Assembly: GCA_022566355.1 (NCBI GenBank)
Contig: JADFJB010000047.1
Location: 1 to 32,537 of the forward strand
DNA length: 32,537 nt
DNA from: a candidate division KSB1 bacterium
GTDB lineage: Bacteria > Zhuqueibacterota > JdFR-76 > DREG01
Direction of reading: 5' to 3'
Below are positions 16,358 through 23,222 of the stretch, piece after piece. The position numbers and the translations under genes were made by a program. Below the pieces are notes generated by a model, which had not been told where the DNA came from, ran no database searches, and saw nothing but the letters and a program-made list of their open reading frames with translations. Position 1 is the stretch's first letter, and each line of letters begins with the position of its first letter.

Positions 16358-16376
16358 TAATAACTAGGAGGTTATC

Positions 16377-17022
16377 ATGAGACGAAGAATTTTATTTATA
16401 ATTGCCGGCGTAGTTTTAGCCCTGATTGTTATTGTTTCTTATTCAGGCTCTCCGGGTAAAGAAGGAGCAACCGGAACGTTTTCTTGTTCATCCCCTGTTG
16501 GACCGGGAGATCCGGAGAAAAAAGAATATTCGCCTGCCACAGCTGATTCTCCAATAAAGGGCGATCGAATCCAGGTTCAATTACTAGTAGGAAATGTCGG
16601 TTATGACGAAGAAGTTGGCGGTTCAGGCTGGCGAGCAACGTTTGAAGTTAAGGTTTTTCTGCCCACTGAAGAAAATATCGCCAACCAAAGTGATATTGAT
16701 TTTTATTCAATAAAAAAAGCAACAAGGCCGTTGTCAGATGACAGTGGTTGGGCTCCTATTGTAGATGCAGAAAGTAATCTATCTGGGTTAACATCTATCG
16801 GTGGAACCTGGTTTTGATAGTCCGGAATCATCGGGTGAGTGGCCAATATGGGTAAAAGCTCGTGTTATAAATAATTATTACCATTTGGACTTTGATATAG
16901 TCGGAAAAACCGAATTCCGTGAAGACGAAGAGAAGCCTACTGCAAGGTGGATTCGAGACCAGGATTATTCTTATGGTGGAGGTAACCGCGTCCTAAGTTC
17001 GGAAGAGTTCATAGTACACTAA
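16377..17022 (+). pseudogene. Membrane-anchored protein of the ECF regulon, split by a frameshift
   Basis: The gene starts at an ATG after AGGAGG and reads MRRRILFIIAGVVLALIVIV, then SYSGSPGKEGATGT. This is one N-terminal hydrophobic anchor followed by an extracytoplasmic domain. The first frame runs 146 residues and stops at 16817. The second frame continues from about 16801 with EPGFDSPESSGEWPIWVKAR, through NNYYHLDFDIVGKTEF, and ends in SSEEFIVH at 17022. Removing one base from GGTGGAACC near 16799–16806 would give one continuous protein of about 215 residues. The lesion is either a real mutation, a sequencing error or, less likely, programmed +1 shifting. I do not recognise the folded domain. 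The N-terminus resembles that of the repeat protein at 17341, and both have the same promoter element. Confidence 0.6.
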
Positions 17023-17076
17023 TACTTACTAGACCAAGATAGGCGTAATAAACAAAAGCTATTAGTTTGAAATATT

Positions 17077-17222
17077 CATAAATTTTCACCGCGAAGGTGC
17101 TAAGACGCAAAGAGTTAGACTAAAAAATGTTTTGGAAACTAGGCAACTATAATTCAGATGATAAATACTTAAAAATTGTTACTTTTCCTCTTGGCGGTCT
17201 TTGCGTCTTTGCGGTTCATGAA
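17077..17222. repeat. Inverted intergenic repeat of the GACGCAAAG type
   Basis: TTCACCGCGAAGG and GACGCAAAG (17104–17112) on the left face CTTTGCGTC (17199–17207) and TTTGCGGTTCATGAAT on the right. The ends are imperfect reverse complements over about 35 bases with an AT-rich centre. Elements of this look are widespread between genes in environmental bacteria. It separates the two anchored-protein genes and leaves promoter copy C intact downstream. Confidence 0.6.
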
Positions 17223-17266
17223 TTATCCAGGTTAACAATTATTTTTTAAAAATATGAAACCTAAAC

Positions 17267-17294
17267 AAACTTTTTTATTTACCAATTGTAATTC
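17267..17294 (+). promoter_or_regulatory. ECF-type promoter, copy C (nonapeptide-repeat gene)
   Basis: AAACTTTTTT (core AAC at 17268–17270), 16 bases, then TGTA inside AATTGTAATTC (17284–17294). TGAAACC is found just upstream (17255–17261). Box sequence and spacing match copies A and B. The leader that follows ends in GGAAGGTTATCATGA, nearly the same as GGAGGTTATCATGA before the gene at 16377. Confidence 0.7.
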
Positions 17295-17340
17295 ATTTAA
17301 GTGTTCATAAAAACCCTAATTAAAAGAAAGGAAGGTTATC

Positions 17341-18384
17341 ATGAACCGTAAAGCTTTATTTGCTGGGGCAGCTCTGGTGTTAATTCTTGTGGGGTATTTT
17401 ATTTATTCCGGTTTTCCCCCGGGCGGCGAAGGGGCTGAAGGCACGATTGGCGGTGTAAAGAAGGCGCAAAAATACCGTGTTGGCCAAATAAGTGCCAATG
17501 ATGTTATCCTGACAGATACCGAAATCCAGAAATTGTTGCAAAATGACAAAATTCAGGAATTGCTCAATGACGATAGCTTTCGTAAGGTCCTGGCAAATGC
17601 GAGCTTTCAAGAGGTGCTGGCGAATGTCAGTCTTCAGGAGGCTTTGGCCAATGTCAGTTTCCGAGAGGCACTAGCAAATGTCAGCTTTCGTGAGGTCCTG
17701 GCGAATGCAAGTCTTCAGGAGGCCTTAGCAAATGCCAGTTTTCGAGAAGCCCTAGCAAATGCCAACATTCGAGAAGTCCTGGCAAATGCCAGCTTTCGTG
17801 AGGTCCTGGCGAATGCCAGTCTTCGGGAGGCCTTTGCAAATGCCAGCTTTCGAGAAGTTCTGGCAAATGCCAGCTTTCGAGAGGTCTTAGCAAACGCCAG
17901 CTTTCAAGAGGCTTTAGCGAATGTTAGCTTTCGAGAGGCCCTGGCCAATGCCAGCTTCCGAGATGCTTTAGTAGATGCGAGCCTGAGAGAGGCATTAGTA
18001 GACGCGACTCTGAGAGAAGCTCTAGAAAATGCCAGCTTTCGAGAGGCCCTGACCAGTGCCAGCTTCCGAGATGCTTTAGCAAATGCTAGCTTTAGAGAAG
18101 CCCTGGCCAATGCCAGCTTCCGAGAGGCTTTAGCAAACGCTGGCTTTCGAGAGGCCCTGGCCAATGCCAGCTTCCGAGATGCTTTAGCAAATGCTAGCTT
18201 TCGAGAGGCCTTGGCCAATGCCAGCTTCCGAGATGCTTTAGCAAATGCTAGCTTTCGAGAGGCCCTGGCCAATGCCAGCTTCCGAGAAGCTCTAGCAAAT
18301 GCTAGTTTCCGAGAGGCCTTAACCAACGCTAGCTTCCGGGAGGCACTGGTAAATGCAAGCCTTCGTGAGGCAATCACAAAATAG
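17341..18384 (+). CDS. Membrane-anchored protein of 30 tandem nonapeptide repeats
   Basis: The protein has 347 residues. Residues 1–22 are a hydrophobic N-terminal anchor or uncleaved signal. IYSGFPPGGEGAEGTIGG (21–38) is a motif shared with the upstream protein. A short acidic linker (39–75) follows. Residues 76–345 are exactly 30 nine-residue repeats with no insertions, consensus ANASFREAL, and the protein ends in TK. Within the repeat, S-F-R-E fits a helix-capping box (Ser N-cap, Glu three on) and F, A/V and L are hydrophobic. A chain of short capped helices is therefore possible. This is not the pentapeptide-repeat pattern. Repeats 16–19 are more divergent. GGAAGG precedes the ATG. Promoter copy C and the neighbours place it in the ECF regulon. 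Function unknown; a structural or interaction scaffold at the envelope is a guess. Confidence 0.85.
   Translation: MNRKALFAGAALVLILVGYFIYSGFPPGGEGAEGTIGGVKKAQKYRVGQISANDVILTDTEIQKLLQNDKIQELLNDDSFRKVLANASFQEVLANVSLQEALANVSFREALANVSFREVLANASLQEALANASFREALANANIREVLANASFREVLANASLREAFANASFREVLANASFREVLANASFQEALANVSFREALANASFRDALVDASLREALVDATLREALENASFREALTSASFRDALANASFREALANASFREALANAGFREALANASFRDALANASFREALANASFRDALANASFREALANASFREALANASFREALTNASFREALVNASLREAITK
17566..18375 (+). repeat. 27-bp coding tandem repeat array (30 units)
   Basis: The DNA repeats with a 27-base period, typical unit GCAAATGCCAGCTTTCGAGAGGCC plus CTG. Toward the 3' end a higher-order 54-base period appears: GCCAATGCCAGCTTCCGAGA starts at 18106, 18160, 18214 and 18268. 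This indicates recent duplication of two-unit blocks. Because the period is a multiple of three, stop-free shadow frames also appear on the opposite strand. Confidence 0.9.
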
Positions 18385-18464
18385 GATTCCAAAATAGGAT
18401 TCAATTTTGGAACAAGGATTTAAAAATTGAATCTCTACTCTAATCCTTTAAGTTCGTTTTACGT

Positions 18465-18503
18465 AAAGGAGATACCGTAAGCTTAACCTCGGTATCTCCT
18501 TTT
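18465..18503 (+). terminator. Rho-independent terminator of the repeat-protein gene
   Basis: AAAGGAGATACCG (18465–18477) pairs perfectly with CGGTATCTCCTTT (18490–18502) around a 12-base loop and runs into T residues. It lies about 80 bases after the repeat gene and closes the ECF cluster. The rest of 18504–18727 shows no gene. Confidence 0.8.
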
Positions 18504-18727
18504 ACTCATTTTCAGAAGCTTACACTTTAAATATAAAACTTAATTCTCCAATCGCTTATTAAGTTTTTACGGTTTAGCAATAAAGCAAATGCAAGTCAAA
18601 GCATCCCCTTTAAGATTTGCCTTGATGAGAGATTGCTTTTGTTGCATTGTAGTGACAGTCCACTTTTAGTGATCACTTTTATAACAAACTTAAGTTATGA
18701 ACATAAAAAAATAAAAGAAATTATCTT

Positions 18728-21697
18728 ATGAAAACCAAATCAAAAATTCCTCTATTTCCGCTTTTCATTCTACTTTTGTTTGCCAATTTTGAACTTCCTG
18801 CACAATTACATTCACTACAAACAAAGAATTTACAGTTAATTTATTTAGGTAAAACACATGAATATATTGTATCTCATTTAGCGCGTTGTTTTGAGAATTC
18901 GTTGAGGTTCCATCGTCATCTTTTTAAGTATACTCCAAGTGAAAAATTCACAGTGTTTTTGCAAGACTTCAGTGATTATCATAATGCAGGAGCCACGTCT
19001 GTGCCACGTAATTTCATCAAGATGGATCTCGCACCCGCCAATTATGTTTTTGAAACTATACCAGCTAATGAAAGAATGAACTGGACGATGAGTCATGAAT
19101 TAGTCCATATTGTTACAACCGATCAAACTAGCGGCAGTGACAAGTTTTTTCGTTCACTTTTTTTCGGCAAGGTGTGGCCGTCTGAAGATAATCCGGCTTC
19201 AATATTCTATTCTTATCTCACAAGTCCGCGCAACCTTTCTCCACGCTGGTATCATGAAGGCTTAGCTGTTTTTTGGGAGACCTGGATGGCGGGTGGTTTG
19301 GGACGGGTGCTCGGCGCTTATGATGAAATGGTGTTCAGGTCCATGGTTCGTGATGGAAGCTATATATATGACGTAGTGGGTTTAGAGTCGGAAGGCACAA
19401 CCATCGATTTTCAGGTAGCGGCAAACTCCTATCTTTACGGAACCCGGTTCATCAGTTATCTTGCCTATCAGTATGGCCCTGAGAGAGTATTAGAATGGGC
19501 TTCTCGAAAAAAAGGCAGCAAGGCCTATTTTGCTTCTCAGTTCAAAAAAGTCTATGGAGTAGGGCTTAACGATGAATGGACTCGCTGGATTAAATGGGAG
19601 CGTGAATGGCAGCAAGTCAATCTCGATTCAATCCGCTTAAACCCCACAACGCACTTTCGTCCAATCTCTAAAAGGGCTCTTGGTTCTATTTCGCGTACGT
19701 TTTATGATTCAAGCAGCCGAAATCTCTTTGCTGCTGTACGATATCCAGGGCAAGTTGCCCACATCGCTGCTATTGATATCCAAACTGGCGCAATTGATAA
19801 AATATGCGATGTAAAAGGTCCTGCTTTATATTATACTTCTTCCCTGGCTTACGATCGAACCGAAGGTTTAATCTTTTATACTACGGATAACAATAGCTGG
19901 CGGGATTTGAATGTGGTTGATATCAAAACGGGTAAATCGAAGAGACTTATGCAAGATGTTAGAACCGGCGACTTGACCTTCAATCTGGTGGATAAGTCAA
20001 TCTGGGGTGTTCGCCACTATAATGGCATATCAACCTTAGTCAGAATCCCGCATCCGTATAAAGAGTGGAACCAGATCTATTCCTTTCCTTATGGAAAAGA
20101 TATTTTTGATATAGATATTTCACCCGATGGCTCAACGGTTACTGCTGCGCTTGTTGAAATTACTGGCAAGCAAAAGTTGATTAAGATGGATGCCGCTAAA
20201 TTGATGGGTGGTGAAACAACGTATGAAGTTCTGTTTGATTTCGAGAACAGCTTGCCTGCGAACTTTGTTTTTTCGCCGGATGGCAGGTATCTCTACGGAT
20301 CGTCTTATTACTCTGGTGTTTCAAATATCTACCGATTTGATTTCGAAGAAGAGGATATGGATATCCTCAGCAATTGTGAATCAGGCTTTTTCAGGCCTGT
20401 ACCTGTTTCCGAGGATTCGTTAATTGTTATGCGTTATACAGGAGACGGATTTGTCCCGGTTATGATTGCCATCGAGCCACTTGAAAATGTGAGCGCCATT
20501 AACTTCTTAGGAAACGAGATTGTGAAAAAGCATCCGATTGTCAAAGACTGGCTTCTCGATCCTCCATCATCAATAAATATTGATTCTTTAACTACATACC
20601 ACGGCAAGTATAATTCTTTTAGTAATATAGGTCTTACTTCAGCGTACCCCATCGTTGAAGGGTACAAGGATTTTACGGCAATGGGCATGCACTTCAATTA
20701 TTCGGATTTACTTGGAATTACTGGTTTCGAAATTACTTCATCTTACTCATCAAGTCAAAATTTGCCTAATAACGAAAGGTTACATTTAGGTGTTAAATTT
20801 CATCACTTCAATTGGCAATTTAACGCGACCTACAATGGCGCTGATTTCTATGATTTGGCAGGACCAACTAAAACCAGCCGTAAGGGGTATTCTTTGGGTT
20901 TACAATATAACAAGAATCTACTATATGACAAGCCCAAGACTTTGGATTTGAGTATTGGTTTAACCAGATATAGCGGTTTAGAAAGACTGCCTGACTTTCA
21001 GAACGTAACCGCGACATTTAACAAGCTGTTGTTAGGAAGAGCAAGTTTAGATTACAGCTATGTGCGTAAATCACTTGGCGCTGTAGACGATGAAAAAGGG
21101 TTCAAATGGCAGCTTATCTCCCAGGGAAATTATGTTAATTCGGAGATATTTCCTCGAGTTCATATGAACTTAGATTTGGGGTTGCCACTTCCTGTTGGTC
21201 ATTCTTCTATCTGGTTCAGAAGTTCAATAGGTCACTCTTTTGGAAATGAGGATAATCCATTTGCAAATTACTTTTTCGGTGGTTTCGGTAACAACTGGGT
21301 GGATTATTTAACAGAAAAACGGTATAGGGAATATTATAGTTTTCCGGGAGTGGGCCTCAACGAATTTGGCGGAAAAAATTACGCAAAATTTATGATGGAA
21401 TGGAACTTACCTCCGATAAGATTTCGCCGAGTCGGTTTTACCAGTTTTTATTTAAGGTGGGCGCGCATCGCTCTTTTTTCTTCAGCAATCAGAACAAATC
21501 TTGATGGCGTTAAAGCAGGTGACCCCCCACCTCAATTTGGCGCTCAAAGAAGCCTATTAAATTTAGGTGGCCAATTAGATTTTCGCATTGTCATGTTCTC
21601 GCGTCTAAAATCCACATTTTCTATTGGATACGCTGCGGCTTTTGAAAAAGACCAGAGTTTGTCCGATGAATTCATGATTTCGCTGAAGATATTGTAA
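18728..21697 (+). CDS. HEXXH peptidase–propeller–outer-membrane-barrel fusion protein
   Basis: A 989-residue envelope protein. A signal peptide (about 1–25, ending LPAQ) is followed by a gluzincin-like peptidase domain with HELVH (H123, E124, H127) and a third ligand E177 in WYHEGLAVFWE. Residues about 310–610 form a TolB-like beta-propeller, shown by repeated 'SPDGSTVTAAL', 'FSPDGRYLYGSS' and DI/D-type blades. From about 640 to the C-terminus there are alternating strands ending in FMISLKIL, like a surface-antigen or Omp85-type beta-barrel. The metal site is intact, so proteolysis at the cell surface or in the periplasm is expected. Substrate unknown. It is a single gene with its own terminator. 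Confidence 0.82.
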   Translation: MKTKSKIPLFPLFILLLFANFELPAQLHSLQTKNLQLIYLGKTHEYIVSHLARCFENSLRFHRHLFKYTPSEKFTVFLQDFSDYHNAGATSVPRNFIKMDLAPANYVFETIPANERMNWTMSHELVHIVTTDQTSGSDKFFRSLFFGKVWPSEDNPASIFYSYLTSPRNLSPRWYHEGLAVFWETWMAGGLGRVLGAYDEMVFRSMVRDGSYIYDVVGLESEGTTIDFQVAANSYLYGTRFISYLAYQYGPERVLEWASRKKGSKAYFASQFKKVYGVGLNDEWTRWIKWEREWQQVNLDSIRLNPTTHFRPISKRALGSISRTFYDSSSRNLFAAVRYPGQVAHIAAIDIQTGAIDKICDVKGPALYYTSSLAYDRTEGLIFYTTDNNSWRDLNVVDIKTGKSKRLMQDVRTGDLTFNLVDKSIWGVRHYNGISTLVRIPHPYKEWNQIYSFPYGKDIFDIDISPDGSTVTAALVEITGKQKLIKMDAAKLMGGETTYEVLFDFENSLPANFVFSPDGRYLYGSSYYSGVSNIYRFDFEEEDMDILSNCESGFFRPVPVSEDSLIVMRYTGDGFVPVMIAIEPLENVSAINFLGNEIVKKHPIVKDWLLDPPSSINIDSLTTYHGKYNSFSNIGLTSAYPIVEGYKDFTAMGMHFNYSDLLGITGFEITSSYSSSQNLPNNERLHLGVKFHHFNWQFNATYNGADFYDLAGPTKTSRKGYSLGLQYNKNLLYDKPKTLDLSIGLTRYSGLERLPDFQNVTATFNKLLLGRASLDYSYVRKSLGAVDDEKGFKWQLISQGNYVNSEIFPRVHMNLDLGLPLPVGHSSIWFRSSIGHSFGNEDNPFANYFFGGFGNNWVDYLTEKRYREYYSFPGVGLNEFGGKNYAKFMMEWNLPPIRFRRVGFTSFYLRWARIALFSSAIRTNLDGVKAGDPPPQFGAQRSLLNLGGQLDFRIVMFSRLKSTFSIGYAAAFEKDQSLSDEFMISLKIL

Positions 21698-21705
21698 CCT
21701 AACTT

Positions 21706-21743
21706 AAAACCTCTCTGGTTTTGTAAACCTGAGAGGTTTTTCT
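21706..21743 (+). terminator. Rho-independent terminator of the peptidase–barrel gene
   Basis: AAAACCTCTC (21706–21715) pairs with GAGAGGTTTT (21731–21740), and T residues follow. It lies nine bases after the stop codon at 21697. Confidence 0.85.
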
Positions 21744-21839
21744 CTTGCCTCCTTTGCTCTAACTCATTACATTACAACCTATGGGCCTATGCGCCCATGT
21801 CTAAATGATTAACAATTAACCGGCTAATTTGTTTAACAA

Positions 21840-22865
21840 TTGAACACTCCAATTCAAGATCTACTCCGTATCTCTTTTAGCCTGCTTCCGGTTTTTTTCT
21901 TCCTTCTTGGGTTGATTTTAATCGATAGTTATAAACTAGTTAAACTACAAGCTGTTTTAATTTCTATAATCGCAGGCTGTGGCGCTGCCTTGGGCTCATT
22001 TCTCATAAACAGTTCTATGCTGGATTTTCTAGCAATAGAATTCAAAACCTATAGCCGCTATTGCGCTCCGATCGTAGAAGAATCCTTAAAAGCTGCATTC
22101 CTGATTTATTTGATCCGAAAAAATAAGATGGGCTTTACGGTTGACACCGCCATTCATGGTTTCGCCATTGGCGCGGGATTTGCATTTTTGGAAAATATCT
22201 ATTACCTGCGGGCGATGTCTGATGCAACACTCATGACCTGGATTATTCGAGGTTTTGGCACTGCGATTATGCATGGCGGAGTAACTGCAATATTCGGCAT
22301 CATTGCCAAAAGCTTTCACGATCAACAATCTTCAATAAAATATTTTGCGATTTTACCCGCATTCGTTTTAGCAATCGGTATTCATTCACTCTTTAATCAT
22401 TTCTTTTTAACGCCTTTGCAATCGACGTTATTATTATTATTCGTTTTCCCAATAATAATCAGCTTGGTCTATTCCCAAAGCGAAAAATCAACCCAAAACT
22501 GGCTCGGTGTTGGATTCGATACCGACCAGGAATTGCTGGAGTTGATTACTTCTGGGAATCTATCCGAAACGAAAATCGGCCGTTATTTACATTCTTTGCG
22601 GGACAAATTCCCGGGTGAAATTGTGGTGGATATGCTGTGTTTTTTACGTATCCATTTGGAATTATCGATACGGGCAAAAGGTATTTTAATGATGCAAGAA
22701 TCGGGATTCAAACCAGCGCCAGATCCAGAAATAAAAGCAAAGTTCAAAGAATTAAAATATTTGGAAAAAAGTATTGGCCCAATAGGACATCTGGCAATCT
22801 TACCATTTATGCATACGAGTAATCGCAATCTCTGGCAGTTACATATGTTGGGAGGTAACAAGTAA
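21840..22865 (+). CDS. PrsW-family intramembrane metalloprotease
   Basis: A 341-residue polytopic membrane protein. The N-terminal two-thirds contains several hydrophobic helices. The family motifs are EESLK (E80, E81), H106 in DTAIHGFAIGAGF, E118–N119 in FLENIYYL, and H145 in TAIMHGG. In Bacillus PrsW cleaves an anti-sigma factor. A similar role in releasing an ECF sigma here is possible because the ECF pair lies 6 kb away, but it is unproved. The last ~110 residues form a cytosolic tail. The start is the TTG at 21840; no clear ribosome site is seen, but a later start would cut into the first membrane helix. Confidence 0.85.
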   Translation: MNTPIQDLLRISFSLLPVFFFLLGLILIDSYKLVKLQAVLISIIAGCGAALGSFLINSSMLDFLAIEFKTYSRYCAPIVEESLKAAFLIYLIRKNKMGFTVDTAIHGFAIGAGFAFLENIYYLRAMSDATLMTWIIRGFGTAIMHGGVTAIFGIIAKSFHDQQSSIKYFAILPAFVLAIGIHSLFNHFFLTPLQSTLLLLFVFPIIISLVYSQSEKSTQNWLGVGFDTDQELLELITSGNLSETKIGRYLHSLRDKFPGEIVVDMLCFLRIHLELSIRAKGILMMQESGFKPAPDPEIKAKFKELKYLEKSIGPIGHLAILPFMHTSNRNLWQLHMLGGNK

Positions 22866-23222
22866 TTCAAGAATAGGCGGGACAAGACCACGACTCTCGG
22901 TCATTCTCATAACGAACTAAGTCGAGCCAAGTAATAATCCCATAGATTTTTTTACATTTAAGTGATTCTTTTGTGTTACCAATCCCTATATCAGCTTTAA
23001 ATTAGAAAACAATTTGTCACTGTATAGTTTATCATGAAGCTTTATGCATCTGCCTGCGGATTTAGTCCAGAATCCGGGGTATTCTATTATGAATTTCGAA
23101 ACTTTAAGGACGTATGGCAAATTGCCCAAAAGCGTGCGGGCCTCGAATCATAACATTTTGTATTTGCGTTTTAGTCATTAAAATTTGTTTGAAATTAGGG
23201 TTCGGATTTTGAATTTCAAAAA
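22866..23222. other. Intergenic stretch between convergent genes, nothing recognised
   Basis: The 357 bases separate the PrsW-like gene (+) from the kinase gene (–). I see no gene, strong hairpin or repeat in it. Confidence 0.4.

Noticed and set aside
17566-18375. Regular 27-bp repeats as a CRISPR array
   Set aside because: The repeats are contiguous with no spacers, keep an open reading frame and encode the nonapeptide. No cas genes are present.
17341-18384. Pentapeptide-repeat (A(D/N)LXX) protein
   Set aside because: The hydrophobic positions are 4 and 5 residues apart with a strict nine-residue period, so the five-residue ladder is not kept.
17681-18404. Long open frames on the minus strand through the repeat gene (e.g. 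repeated SRKLAFAKA)
   Set aside because: They arise because a 27-base repeat without stops in one copy stays open in every copy. They have no ribosome site, and the + strand frame has a start, anchor segment, promoter and terminator.
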